From JANMDU01 sp031418715 (GTDB lineage: Bacteria > Pseudomonadota > Gammaproteobacteria > Burkholderiales > Burkholderiaceae_C): a DNA stretch of 64,000 nucleotides. The notes under the pieces are model-generated. The model had not been told where the DNA came from. It did not search any database and saw only the letters and a list, made by a program, of their open reading frames with translations. The DNA is taken from assembly GCA_031418715.1 (NCBI GenBank), contig JANOJL010000030.1, positions 95,090 through 159,089 of the forward strand. The letters run 5' to 3'. Positions within the stretch are counted from its first letter, which is position 1. Each line of letters opens with the position of its first letter. The position numbers and the translations under genes are program-made. Positions 18,447 through 27,642 of this stretch are shown here, piece by piece.

Positions 18447-19124
18447 TCAGGCAGCAGGCGTCTCAACAGGTGCTGCTACTGGCGCAGAAGTAGCCACAGG
18501 GGCAGCAGCTGATGCCGCCTCTACCGGCTTAGCAACCGCCTTCTTGCGGCTAGGCGCGATCATCATGATCATCTGCTTGCCTTCAAGCTTGGGCATGCTT
18601 TCTACCGTGATCAAATCTGCCAAATCGGTTTTAATGCGCTCGAGTTGAGCCATGCCGATTTCTTGGTGGGTGATCTCGCGGCCACGGAAGCGCAGCGTCA
18701 CTTTGACTTTGTCGCCCTCTTCCAAAAAGCGCTTGATGTTGCGCATTTTGACTTGGTAGTCACCTTCGTCGGTACCCGGGCGCAGTTTGATTTCTTTGAC
18801 TTCAATCACCGTCTGCTTAGACTTGGCTTCCGCCTCGCGCTTTTGCTCTTGGTATTTGAATTTACCGTAGTCAATCAGGCGCACGACGGGCGGGTTTGCT
18901 GAAGCTACAGTCTCGACCACATCCACATCAAAATCAGCTGCGCGGCGCATTGCATCTTGCATGCTCATTACACCTAGCTGTTCGCCCTCAGGGCCAATCA
19001 CGCGCACCTCAGGTGCCATGATTTCGCGGTTTAGACGGTGTTTGCGCTCTTCACGAGAGTAGCGCGATGGGCGCGGGGGGCGCGGTGGCCGAATAATGGG
19101 CGGCCGATACGGTGCGGTAGCGAT
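18447..19124 (-). CDS. infC: Translation initiation factor IF-3, probable AUC start
   Basis: This is IF-3, which binds the 30S subunit and checks the start codon. The ATG at 19019 would drop the conserved N-terminal segment RKHRLNREI. The frame stays open to an ATC at 19124, preceded by AAGGA eight bases away, giving 225 residues with a Pro/Arg-rich start (APYRPPIIRPPRPPRPSRY). Non-AUG starts are the known basis of infC autoregulation in E. coli (AUU). The N domain, linker and C domain (VTLRFRGREITHQEIG, PKLEGKQMIMMIAP) are complete and followed by an Ala/Pro/Val-rich tail of about 30 residues. thrS, rpmI and rplT are not adjacent. Confidence 0.92.
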   Translation of the reverse strand: MATAPYRPPIIRPPRPPRPSRYSREERKHRLNREIMAPEVRVIGPEGEQLGVMSMQDAMRRAADFDVDVVETVASANPPVVRLIDYGKFKYQEQKREAEAKSKQTVIEVKEIKLRPGTDEGDYQVKMRNIKRFLEEGDKVKVTLRFRGREITHQEIGMAQLERIKTDLADLITVESMPKLEGKQMIMMIAPSRKKAVAKPVEAASAAAPVATSAPVAAPVETPAA

Positions 19125-19290
19125 GGTGAAATTCCTTGAATGTGAATCAGATGCCTTGCAATTGCCCGCTGTGGAAATTTGACATGATCTGACCGCTATA
19201 CAACGTGTTCAACCAATATCACTCCAAACAGGGAAAATCGAAAAGCGCTTGTTGGCAGGAAAATCCCGCCGACTTAGCATTTTAAAGCTT

Positions 19291-19309
19291 ATCGGCAGCG
19301 CTTGCCGAT
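19291..19309. other. Hairpin in the 301-bp infC / TIGR03118 gap
   Basis: The sequence ATCGGCA GCGCT TGCCGAT forms a seven-pair stem. It lies downstream of the leftward gene ending at 19426 and could be a weak terminator, but no clear T tract follows on either strand. I recognise nothing else between 19125 and 19425. Confidence 0.4.
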
Positions 19310-19425
19310 GGGGTTCCACCCTAATTTGTTGCTTTTGCAGCGTTTTAGCCCTTTGTTGAGGCCAGATAAGGTTTCTCAACAGACTAAAACACCACAGAAA
19401 CAGCTCAGGAAGATCAAGCTACGCG

Positions 19426-20763
19426 TCAAGCTAAGCGAAGTGAACCAAACAATCCGTCGACCTCATCCTCAGGCCCAGCAGCAAAATACAGCGCATTCGT
19501 GTCGCCTAGCGAAGCGCCGTTACCAAACTGCAAGCCCCACAAGCCAGAGATTTTGACGCTCTGGCCTGCAACATCTTTCAAATCATCCAGATACACTCCC
19601 GTCGCGAGATCAAACGCACAAATACGCCCTGCGCCGCCGAAATTGCCCACCAACAGCTTGCCGCTCAAAGCGCCGAAATTAGCAGGTGCAATCGCCAGGC
19701 CCCAAGGCGCATTTAGGCGCATCGCATCGTCATAAATACGCACCCGGTTGCCCGAGGTGTCAAATTCCACCAGCTTGCCTTTGTTGGGTTTGTTGCCACT
19801 GGCGGCTTCAGCGACAGCATCCAAAGCGTCTTCCTCGGCTGCATAAAAATCACCTAGGCTGCCCGGATCTTCTTGGCTCAGTGCATAGGCCACGAACACG
19901 CGATCACTCGATCCATCGTTCAGCACCTGAATATTGAAAGGTACTGGATCGCCCGGCTGCACAACGCCGCCCGCGCCGCTGCCAAACGGGTTGGCAAAAC
20001 CCACGGTCGGCACTTTTGCCCATGTTGCGTTCAACGTGACGATTTGCGGCGCAGCACCAAAATCAGCGAGCCACATCGTGTCCCAGCTCGTCGGCTTGAT
20101 GGCCACGCCGAAGAAGGCTGAGCCATCCGCCGTACCGTCATACGCCTGCGCTGCTGCGCCATCGACGCGTACTGTCGAGCCATCCGTGGCGCGATCCGTC
20201 CAGCCCGAGACGATGCCTGAATCTGTGACGAAAACGAAGCGCGCAGAACCTTCAAAAGTCACGGTTCTACCCGTAGCAGGCTCGGTGGCAGTTTGCGCTG
20301 ATATTCTGAATTTGTTGTCGGTCAAGGCCGCGCCGTTGTAGACGACACCGGTAATTTTGCCTATGCTGGCAGCCGTAACCAATGAATCTGCGCCAGGTAC
20401 GGTGACTTCTTTCAGCCCATCTTGCGTGAGCGTCTTCAAACTCACGGTACTAGAGGCCGAAACATCGCCCAAATATTGCCAACTCATGCCACCCGCACCG
20501 ACCCAAAAATGCCCGCCTGCGCCTGCTGGGCGAATCGCAATGCCCCAAGCGTCAATAAAATTGGGCTCTAAAAATTTGGGGGAATAACTGGCTTTGTTGG
20601 CCACCAAGTTGAGTTGACTGAATTTGTTCGCGGGTGGAATGATCGGGGCTGCCGCCTCACCGCCCCCGCAAGCCACCAAAAGCGTGCCCGCCCCAGTTGC
20701 CACCGCCACCGCCACTGCCGATACGCTACCGCCCACCACCACATGCCGTCTGTTGATTGCCAT
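19426..20763 (-). CDS. TIGR03118 family exported protein
   Basis: This 445-residue protein begins with a twin-arginine-like signal (INRRHVVVGG) and a long Ala/Val stretch ending LLVACGGG, which could also be a lipobox. The body resembles the TIGR03118 family of beta-propeller-like proteins: FIDAWGIAIRPAGAGGHFWV, IVSGWTD, AYDGTADGSAFFGVAIKP and a closing GLWGLQFGNG. The function of the family is unknown. It is divergent from bacterioferritin, and a perfect Fur-like palindrome sits in the shared 211-bp gap, so iron control is plausible. Confidence 0.8.
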   Translation of the reverse strand: MAINRRHVVVGGSVSAVAVAVATGAGTLLVACGGGEAAAPIIPPANKFSQLNLVANKASYSPKFLEPNFIDAWGIAIRPAGAGGHFWVGAGGMSWQYLGDVSASSTVSLKTLTQDGLKEVTVPGADSLVTAASIGKITGVVYNGAALTDNKFRISAQTATEPATGRTVTFEGSARFVFVTDSGIVSGWTDRATDGSTVRVDGAAAQAYDGTADGSAFFGVAIKPTSWDTMWLADFGAAPQIVTLNATWAKVPTVGFANPFGSGAGGVVQPGDPVPFNIQVLNDGSSDRVFVAYALSQEDPGSLGDFYAAEEDALDAVAEAASGNKPNKGKLVEFDTSGNRVRIYDDAMRLNAPWGLAIAPANFGALSGKLLVGNFGGAGRICAFDLATGVYLDDLKDVAGQSVKISGLWGLQFGNGASLGDTNALYFAAGPEDEVDGLFGSLRLA

Positions 20764-20847
20764 GCCAAAGCTCCCATTCGAGTTGATCGTTGGCTGGTCA
20801 GAGGCGCGACATAGCGCTGAGATTGGCTGCTTAAAATATTATATCAA

Positions 20848-20864
20848 ATGAGAATCATTCTCAT
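20848..20864. promoter_or_regulatory. Fur box between TIGR03118 gene and bfr
   Basis: ATGAGAATCATTCTCAT is a perfect 17-bp palindrome closely matching the Fur consensus core. It sits 84 bp before the TIGR03118 ATG and 110 bp before the bfr ATG. Confidence 0.85.
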
Positions 20865-20974
20865 AAAAAGCTATAATTAATTTGTGTTGTTTATCAACAT
20901 TGCGGATGGATCAACCCGAGCAAACGCCTAAAGTTAAAGCCGCATTTCTTTCAGACCTCACACAGGATTACCCC

Positions 20975-21451
20975 ATGCAAGGCAGCCCCCAAGTCATCGC
21001 CGCGCTCCAAGCGCAACTCAAAAACGAACTCACCGCCATTAACCAATATTTCCTGCATTACCGCATGCTCAAGCATTGGGGCTTGGATAAGCTGGCGAAG
21101 AAAGAATACGAAGAATCCATTGGCGAGATGAAGCATGCAGATCAGTTGATGGATCGCATCTTTACGCTCGACGGCCTGCCGAATTTACAAGATTTGGGCA
21201 AGCTGCGCGTGGGTGAGAATACGCCTGAGATTTTGCAATGCGACTTGGCCTCAGAGCAAGCTGCACAAGCCACCATCAAAGACGGCATCGCTGCGTCAGA
21301 GGCCGCACGCGATTACGTCTCGCGCGATCTGCTCCAAAGCATTTTGGAAGACACCGAAGAGCACATTGATTTTCTAGAAACGCAGCTAGAATTGATCGAA
21401 AAAGTGGGTTTGCCCAATTATCTACAAACCCAAATGAGCCCTGCTTCCTAA
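20975..21451 (+). CDS. bfr: Bacterioferritin
   Basis: This 158-residue bacterioferritin stores iron in a 24-subunit shell. Ferroxidase ligands can be placed in NELTAINQYFLH (Glu), IGEMKHAD (Glu, His), LASEQAAQ (Glu) and EDTEEHIDFLE (Glu, His). The heme-ligating methionine is present in GEMKH. The start at 20975 aligns with the family start (MxGxxxVI), and an AGGA site precedes it; an in-frame extension to 20882 is rejected. A Fur box lies upstream, and the bfd gene is 9 kb away in the same regulon. Confidence 0.93.
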   Translation: MQGSPQVIAALQAQLKNELTAINQYFLHYRMLKHWGLDKLAKKEYEESIGEMKHADQLMDRIFTLDGLPNLQDLGKLRVGENTPEILQCDLASEQAAQATIKDGIAASEAARDYVSRDLLQSILEDTEEHIDFLETQLELIEKVGLPNYLQTQMSPAS

Positions 21452-21471
21452 AGCTAATTTTTTAAGCATTT

Positions 21472-21527
21472 TAGGCCTCTGCCCTTTATGTTGCATGCGC
21501 CAAGTGCTATATATTTTATAGCACTTG
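21472..21527 (+). repeat. Dispersed two-hairpin repeat, copy 5
   Basis: Diverged left arm GCCTCTGCCCTTTATG followed by a very clear second stem, AAGTGCTATATATTTTATAGCACTT. It separates the convergent bfr and Bug-protein genes and could act as a bidirectional terminator. Confidence 0.7.
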
Positions 21528-21537
21528 GCTCGACCGT

Positions 21538-22524
21538 CTAACCGGGCTGAATACCTAAGTTCTTCACCAAATCGCCAAATCGTTTCGCCTCACGTTGGAT
21601 GTGCAATTGCAAAGCTGCAGGATCGAGGTGAGCTATTTCTACGCCGTGTGGAGCGAGCGCGTCTTGCGTTTCTTTTTGCTCCAGCACGGTTTGCAAAACT
21701 TGGCTCAAGCGCTGCGAAATCGATGCAGGAAAGCCAGCTTGACCGACAAAGGCAAACCATCCAGTCACCACAAAATCTGGCACACCTGCCTGCGCCATCG
21801 TCGGCACATTAGGCATCGAGGGCACGCGCATGCTGCTCGTGACAGCCAGAGCGCGGGTTTGGCCACTGCTTAAGCCTGCGCGGCCGTCAACCAGCGTATT
21901 CAAGCGTACATCAATGCGGCCAGAGATGTGATCAGCCTGCCCTTGTGGCGCAGAGCGATACGGCACATGCAGCATTTTCACTCCGGTGCGCCCGAGCAGC
22001 ATCTCGCCAATCAGGTGCGAAATGGTGCCGTTGCCTGAGCTGGCGTAGCTCAAAGTGCCTGGCTTGTCTTTTGCCATCGCCAGCAATTCAGCCAGCGTTT
22101 GGGCAGGATGCGCTGCAGGCACACTGATCACATGCGCGATGCGAAAGACCTGCGAAATCGGTGCAAAAGACGTGACTGGATCGTAGCCTGCGTTGGGAAA
22201 CAGCGCGGGCGCGACCGCCAGCGAGCTCACCGTACCCCACAGCAAGGTGTAGCCATCTGGAGCTGCTTTGGCAGCCTCCGCGCTGCCTAAAGTGCCACCT
22301 GCTCCCACTTTGTTGTCGATCAAGAAAGGCTGGCCAAGCGCGCTGGCAAGCCGCTCCGTCAAGATACGCGCCAACACATCAGAAGTCGCACCTGCGGCAA
22401 ACGGTAAGATCACTTTCACAGGTTTGGAGGGCCATGCGGCTTGCGCCAAGCTCAGTCCGGATAAGTTGCTCAAGCCTAAAGCGCATGCGCTTTGCAGCAG
22501 GAAGCGGCGATTTGTTGTGTTCAT
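21538..22524 (-). CDS. Bug/TctC-family tripartite tricarboxylate transporter binding protein
   Basis: This 328-residue periplasmic protein opens with a twin-arginine-like signal (TTNRRFLLQSACALGLS) and continues WPSKPVKVILPFAAGATSDVLAR, the hallmark of Bug proteins. Further family segments are GTVSSLAVAPALFPN and YASSGNGTISHLIGEML. Bug proteins bind small carboxylates and are very numerous in Burkholderiales; no TctA/TctB partners are nearby. The ATG at 22524 is preferred over the TTG at 22548. Confidence 0.88.
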   Translation of the reverse strand: MNTTNRRFLLQSACALGLSNLSGLSLAQAAWPSKPVKVILPFAAGATSDVLARILTERLASALGQPFLIDNKVGAGGTLGSAEAAKAAPDGYTLLWGTVSSLAVAPALFPNAGYDPVTSFAPISQVFRIAHVISVPAAHPAQTLAELLAMAKDKPGTLSYASSGNGTISHLIGEMLLGRTGVKMLHVPYRSAPQGQADHISGRIDVRLNTLVDGRAGLSSGQTRALAVTSSMRVPSMPNVPTMAQAGVPDFVVTGWFAFVGQAGFPASISQRLSQVLQTVLEQKETQDALAPHGVEIAHLDPAALQLHIQREAKRFGDLVKNLGIQPG

Positions 22525-22720
22525 TGGCCATCTTTCAATAGGGCGCAAAAAGCGCCTGATTCATGGCTGGCTGATAGGCAGCGTTTTATGGCACCGCTTT
22601 ATGGCAACGCTTTCGACAAACCGACTGAGCTGCTGCTATCAATGGCTAATGGCTGGATTATCAAGAGCTTGATTACGCAACGTCAATGGCCTTAAATAAT
22701 CACCCACAAAATTTAGGTAA

Positions 22721-22737
22721 ATGAGAACCATTCTCAT
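22721..22737. promoter_or_regulatory. Fur box upstream of the heme receptor
   Basis: ATGAGAACCATTCTCAT is a near-perfect palindrome 113 bp before the receptor ATG. The rest of the 325-bp gap (22525-22849) shows nothing else I recognise. Confidence 0.85.
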
Positions 22738-22849
22738 TTAATTTGATACAATCTGAATTCGCCAGCAACTCTTTTGCCCACGCAACAACAGCCAGCTCAA
22801 AGAAATTCCAGTCCATTTCGGTCTGAGTTCTTCATCAATTGGATGTTTT

Positions 22850-25117
22850 ATGCGAAAGATTGTTCACTCTGGCGAAAACGCCTCTGTTTTACTCAAGCCT
22901 ACCCCGCTAGCCTTGGCGTTGGCGTTGGTTTTATCCTCTCCCGCTTGGTCACAAACGCAAGCTGTAGCGCCAAAAAGCGCTGCTACAGCCACCACAGATA
23001 TTTCAGCTACGACAGCTGAAGTGAGTCTCAAGCCCGTGGTCGTCAGCGGTTCGCGCAGCGAGCGCAATGCAGAAGATGTGCCCGCCTCTATCGATTTGGT
23101 CAACGCAGAGAGCTTAGAGCGCAACCAAATCACCAACATCCGCGAACTCGCCTCGCAAACGCCGAATATGAGCGTGCGCCGCGCACCCAACCGAGGTAGT
23201 ATCACCAGCAGCAATGCGACTGCAGGCAATGCCGGTTTTAATTTGCGCGGCTTAGAAGGCAACCGCGTGTTGCTCCTCGTCGATGGCCTGCGCGCCCCGA
23301 ATAACTACAGCTTTGGCGCGAGCAGCCGAGATAATTTCAGCCTCGGGTTGATTGACCGCGTCGAAATTGTCAAAGGCCCATCGTCTGCGCTCTACGGCTC
23401 GGACGGCATTGGCGGCTTGGTGCAATTTTTCACCAAAGCACCGGAGACGTATCTTAAAGGTGGCAAGACGCTTGGCGGCCAAGCCAGCATCGCCTACAGC
23501 GGCGAAGATAAAGGCATCAACATTGGCGCAACCGTTGCTGGCCAAGCCAGCGACAGCTTGCAATGGCTCTTCACTGGCAGTGTGGGTCGCGCGAAAGAGC
23601 TGGAAAACCGTGGATCGAATACATCGCTCAACAGTGATCGCACTGTGCCCAATCCACAAAAAGACAGCGAGACCGCCCTACTCGGCAAACTCGTCTTCAA
23701 ACCCAGCACCGATCAAAAGCACACGCTCACATTGGAGAGCGTAGAGAAAGTATCTGAGTTTGACTTGCTCTCATTGCGCTCCAAGCCACCGCTTGCCGCC
23801 ACTTCGGTATTCTCTGCAACATCAGACACCGACAATCAGCGCCGCCGCATGAGCGTGCAAAGCCAATTTAAAACCGCTTTCGCCTTTGCGCAAGACATAA
23901 AAACCGCTCTGAGCTACCAAAACTTTAAATCTAAAGAATATTTTGCGAATGATCGCAACACAGCAGCCGATCAAATCCGGGACACGCGCGACAAAGAAGA
24001 CACACTGCAAGCCAACATCCAAGCAGAGACCCTGATCAAGGGAGGCGCATTTACGCAAAAAATCATCTACGGCCTTGACTTTAAAAACGTCACTGCCGAT
24101 CATTTACAAACCGGCCAAACGCCTCCTGTGGGAGAGACGTTTCCTTTAAAACGCTTCCCAAAAACTAAAGAGAGCACCACTGCGCTTTTCATTCAAGACG
24201 AAATCATTGGAGACAACTGGAGCATCATCCCCGCGCTGCGCTGGGACAGCTACAGCATTGATCCAAGCCAAGCCGGCTACACACCAATTGTTGGCTCATC
24301 CAAAGGCTCTGCCGTCTCGCCCAAGCTTGCAGGAACTTACCGCGTCACACCTGAATGGAATTTGTATGGCCAGTGGGCGACAGGATTCAGAGCGCCCTCT
24401 CCTGACCAGCTCAATCGCTTTTTTGAAAACGCCACGTCGTTTTATAAAACTGTGGCTAATCCAAATTTGAAAGCTGAAAAAGCCAAATCGGTGGAGTTTG
24501 GCATCAAAGGAAGCCAAGGCGGTCTGACGCTAGACACATCTGTCTTCAGCTCGAAATACAGCAACTTCATCAAAGACAACCAGGTCGTCGGCGGCACTGG
24601 CGTGCTGGGTAACCCGATTATTTTTCAGTCGATCAATTCGTTGCAAGCCAGTATCCACGGCTTTGAATTTCAAGGCAACTATAAGTTTGCCCGCGCAGGC
24701 GGAGCGCAGTGGTCAATTCCGTTCGCGTATGGGCAGGCAAAAGGTACAGACGATGTCACAGGTAAGCCACTCAACAGCGTGAACCCTGCCGCACTCACCT
24801 TCGGCGTGAAATACGAAGCGGCTTGGGGCGATGTTGGTTTAACGGCCCGGCATGTCAAAGCCAAAAAGCTCAGTGATATTGACTTGACCACTTCAAGTGC
24901 AACTCAATACGCCCCGCCAAGTTACACCACACTCGATTTGACTGCGCAATGGAAAATCACGCCCGCTTGGAGGCTCAATGCGGGTATTGCCAACCTCACG
25001 AACAAGAAATACATCCGCTGGAGCGATGTGCAAGGCGTCTCAAGCACCGCCGTCTTCTTAGATGCTTACACCCAGCCAGGGCGCACCTTTAATCTGGCGC
25101 TCACCACCGATTTTTAA
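22850..25117 (+). CDS. TonB-dependent heme/hemoglobin receptor
   Basis: This 755-residue outer-membrane receptor has an N-terminal signal segment, a TonB box-like LKPVVVSG, and a plug domain (LASQTPNMSVRRAPN, FNLRGLEGNRVLLLVDG, VEIVKGPSSALYGSDGIGG). The barrel contains the FRAP and NPNL motifs of heme receptors (TGFRAPSPDQLNRFF, VANPNLKAEKAKSVEFG). It ends in GRTFNLALTTDF with a terminal phenylalanine, as outer-membrane proteins do. It is the first gene of the heme operon, 10 bp before hmuS, and follows a Fur box. The exact ligand (heme, hemoglobin) is inferred. Confidence 0.9.
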   Translation: MRKIVHSGENASVLLKPTPLALALALVLSSPAWSQTQAVAPKSAATATTDISATTAEVSLKPVVVSGSRSERNAEDVPASIDLVNAESLERNQITNIRELASQTPNMSVRRAPNRGSITSSNATAGNAGFNLRGLEGNRVLLLVDGLRAPNNYSFGASSRDNFSLGLIDRVEIVKGPSSALYGSDGIGGLVQFFTKAPETYLKGGKTLGGQASIAYSGEDKGINIGATVAGQASDSLQWLFTGSVGRAKELENRGSNTSLNSDRTVPNPQKDSETALLGKLVFKPSTDQKHTLTLESVEKVSEFDLLSLRSKPPLAATSVFSATSDTDNQRRRMSVQSQFKTAFAFAQDIKTALSYQNFKSKEYFANDRNTAADQIRDTRDKEDTLQANIQAETLIKGGAFTQKIIYGLDFKNVTADHLQTGQTPPVGETFPLKRFPKTKESTTALFIQDEIIGDNWSIIPALRWDSYSIDPSQAGYTPIVGSSKGSAVSPKLAGTYRVTPEWNLYGQWATGFRAPSPDQLNRFFENATSFYKTVANPNLKAEKAKSVEFGIKGSQGGLTLDTSVFSSKYSNFIKDNQVVGGTGVLGNPIIFQSINSLQASIHGFEFQGNYKFARAGGAQWSIPFAYGQAKGTDDVTGKPLNSVNPAALTFGVKYEAAWGDVGLTARHVKAKKLSDIDLTTSSATQYAPPSYTTLDLTAQWKITPAWRLNAGIANLTNKKYIRWSDVQGVSSTAVFLDAYTQPGRTFNLALTTDF

Positions 25118-25126
25118 GGAATAACG

Positions 25127-26257
25127 ATGCCCGCTCACCCAGAACTAGCAGCCATGAAACACGAAAACATCCGCGAGCGATTCTCGATTGCCCGCACAGC
25201 AGGCAAGCGAGCCAAAGAAGCCGCAGAGAGCATCGGAATCAGTGAGGGAGAAGCCGTAGCAGCGCACTGCGGCGAGCATGCTTATCCACCCAAGGCAATA
25301 CCTCTCCAAGGGCCTTGGGTGGAGCTGCTTCAAAGTCTTGAGGGCTGCGGGCCACTGATGGCGCTCACGCGCAATGAGAGCACCGTGCATGAAAAAATCG
25401 GCGTGTACAAAAAAGTCTCCTCGCAGGGTCATATGGGTTTGGCGCTGGGCGAAGACATAGATCTGCGTTTGTTCTTAGACAAATGGCACTGCGGCTTTGC
25501 TGTGACGGAGCTGGCGGCCAATCCGCAGAATCGCCCGCAAATCAGCCTGCAATTTTTTGACGCGCATGGCAAAGCCATTCATAAAATCTTTCCGCGCGAG
25601 GCGACTGATTTTGAGGCTTGGCAAGCCAGCATCGAAGCGTTTTGCATGTCCAAGCAAGAAGCTGCGCTGGCAGATTTCTCGTTCACCCCAGCGCCTGCAA
25701 AAGCAGTGATCCCCAGTGACGAAAGTCGCGATGCCACGGCCATGCTTGCATCGTGGGCTGCAATGAAAGACACGCATGAATTCTTTAGCTTGATTCGCCA
25801 GCATGAAGTCGAGCGGCAGCAGAGCTTTCGCTTGGCTGAGGGTAAATACACGCGCGCATTGGGCAAACACGCGATCAAAGATTTGCTGATGGAAGCTTCT
25901 TTTGACGGCACGCCCATCATGTGTTTTGTGAGCAGCCCTGCCTGCATTCAAATTCACACGGGAGCAGTTAAGCGCATCGAGCCGATGGATATTCGCGGCG
26001 TGCAGTGGCTCAATGTGATTGATCCAAATTTCAATTTGCATTTGCGTGAAGACAGCATTGCTCATGTGTGGGCCGTAGAAAAGCCCACTGCTGATGGCGT
26101 GGTCACTTCCGTCGAAGCGTTTGATGCGCAAGGTGATTTGATGGCGATGTTTTTCGGCGCGCGCAAGCCGGGGCAGGTGGAGAAAACGGCTTGGAGAGAC
26201 ATTGTGAGTAAGCTCGCTACGCTTTCCGCAACTGAGACGGCGCATGAGCACGCTTGA
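25127..26257 (+). CDS. hmuS: Heme-handling protein HmuS/HemS family
   Basis: This 376-residue cytoplasmic protein has the two tandem HemS/ChuX-like halves of the family (about residues 40-190 and 225-370). Segments such as GPLMALTRNESTVHEKIG, NLHLREDSIAHVWAVEKPT and GVQWLNVIDPNFN are typical. Family members shuttle or degrade heme delivered by HmuTUV. It follows the receptor by 10 bp with an AAGGA site, and its end overlaps the VOC gene by 14 bp. Confidence 0.88.
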   Translation: MPAHPELAAMKHENIRERFSIARTAGKRAKEAAESIGISEGEAVAAHCGEHAYPPKAIPLQGPWVELLQSLEGCGPLMALTRNESTVHEKIGVYKKVSSQGHMGLALGEDIDLRLFLDKWHCGFAVTELAANPQNRPQISLQFFDAHGKAIHKIFPREATDFEAWQASIEAFCMSKQEAALADFSFTPAPAKAVIPSDESRDATAMLASWAAMKDTHEFFSLIRQHEVERQQSFRLAEGKYTRALGKHAIKDLLMEASFDGTPIMCFVSSPACIQIHTGAVKRIEPMDIRGVQWLNVIDPNFNLHLREDSIAHVWAVEKPTADGVVTSVEAFDAQGDLMAMFFGARKPGQVEKTAWRDIVSKLATLSATETAHEHA

Positions 26258-26687
26258 AACGGTTGAGATCAAAGCCTTTGTGCCCGCAAAAGATTTTGCG
26301 CTGAGCAAGGCTTTTTATATCGAGCTGGGTTTTGAGTTGCGCTCAGAGTTTCACGATATCGCGTATTTCTGCGCTGGCTCATGCGCCTTCCTCTTGCAAG
26401 ATTTTTACCGCCCAGCACATGCTCACAACATGGTGATGCATTTGCTGGTGAAAGATGTGCAGGCATGGTTTGACAAAGTAAAAGCTTGCGATTTTCCAGC
26501 CCGCTATAAAGAGATCGGCGTGAAAGTGATGCCGCTGCAAATCCAGCCGTGGGGCATGACAGAGTTTGTCGTGATAGATCCTTGCGGTGTGTGCTGGCAC
26601 ATTGCACAAAACACACCAAATTTTGAGCCTGTTGGCCGCACCAGCTCTGGCAACGCAGTTGTCAGAGCTGCCGCGTCTGCCTCCTAA
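26244..26687 (+). CDS. VOC-family protein in the heme operon
   Basis: This 147-residue protein has the glyoxalase/bleomycin-resistance (VOC) fold pattern: KAFVPAKDFALSKAFYIELGF at the start, a central DFYRPAHAHNMVMHLLV with possible metal ligands, and a final WGMTEFVVIDPCGVCWHIAQ. It overlaps hmuS by 14 bp, so it is translated from the same message. VOC proteins include dioxygenases, isomerases and heme-degrading or protective enzymes; no function can be fixed here. The last 25 residues are low-complexity. Confidence 0.75.
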   Translation: MSTLETVEIKAFVPAKDFALSKAFYIELGFELRSEFHDIAYFCAGSCAFLLQDFYRPAHAHNMVMHLLVKDVQAWFDKVKACDFPARYKEIGVKVMPLQIQPWGMTEFVVIDPCGVCWHIAQNTPNFEPVGRTSSGNAVVRAAASAS

Positions 26688-26727
26688 AACCTTATTTACT
26701 GCGCACAACCCATGAAGGAGTTTGTCC

Positions 26728-27642
26728 ATGACCCATCCTCACCTAACCCGCCGCGCCGCTCTGCTTCGGTCTTCGGTACTCGCGCTGCAAGCCCCCGTGT
26801 GGTCAAAGCGAGCCAGCGTAGCAGCAGCAATGCTTGCGACTGTGGGGGCTGCTCACTCGCAACAGAAACTTCCCCGGCTCGTTACCCTCGGTGGCGGCAT
26901 TACCGAGATGGCCTATCTGCTGGGAGCGCATGATCAATTGGTAGGCACAGATACCACCAGCCTCTTCCCGGAAGCTGCGCAGCGCACACCCAAGGTGGGC
27001 TACATGCGCGCGCTCTCCGCCGAGGGCTTGCTCTCGCTGAAACCGCAAGCCATCGTGGCCACCACGGAAGCGGGGCCGCCCGTGGTGATTGATCAAATCC
27101 GCAGCGCGGGTGTGAAGGTGGAGTTGATCGAAGCGGATCACACTTGGGGCGAAGTGCAGCGCAAATTGATAGCCGTGGGCGGGCTTAGTGGCCGAGACGC
27201 GCGTGCTCGGGAATTGTTGGCGCAGCTCGATGCGCAATGGGCAGATACACAAAGGCAAGTGGCGCTTGCGAAGAGCAAAAAACCTCGCATGCTTTTCATC
27301 CTCGCGCATGCGCAAACGCCCAGCGTGTCGGGCCAAAAAACGGCTGCTGATGCGCTCATTCAAATGTGCGGTGGCATCAATGTGATGACAGGCTACAACG
27401 GCTACCGCGCCATGACCGCCGAGGCCATGGCCAGCGCCGCGCCAGACATTATTCTGACCAGCACGATGGGCGTCGAAGCACAAGGCGGCGTGGATAAATT
27501 TTGGAGCCGCCCAGAATTGCAACTTACGCCTGCTTTCAAACGCAAGGCCTTGGTGCATATGGAATCTCTAAAAATGCTGGGCTTTGGCCCGCGCTTGCCC
27601 GAGGCGGTGTTGGAGCTCCACAAACAGGTGATCTCGCTATGA
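26728..27642 (+). CDS. hmuT: Heme ABC transporter substrate-binding protein
   Basis: This 304-residue periplasmic protein has a long N-terminal signal region ending GAAHSQQ. It then shows the cobalamin/heme binding-protein fold: RLVTLGGGITEMAYLLGAHD, VGYMRALSAEGLLSLKPQAI and ELIEADHTWGEV. It would pass heme from the receptor to HmuUV. The ATG at 26728 follows AAGGAG at good distance. Its stop overlaps the next start by four bases. Confidence 0.88.
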   Translation: MTHPHLTRRAALLRSSVLALQAPVWSKRASVAAAMLATVGAAHSQQKLPRLVTLGGGITEMAYLLGAHDQLVGTDTTSLFPEAAQRTPKVGYMRALSAEGLLSLKPQAIVATTEAGPPVVIDQIRSAGVKVELIEADHTWGEVQRKLIAVGGLSGRDARARELLAQLDAQWADTQRQVALAKSKKPRMLFILAHAQTPSVSGQKTAADALIQMCGGINVMTGYNGYRAMTAEAMASAAPDIILTSTMGVEAQGGVDKFWSRPELQLTPAFKRKALVHMESLKMLGFGPRLPEAVLELHKQVISL

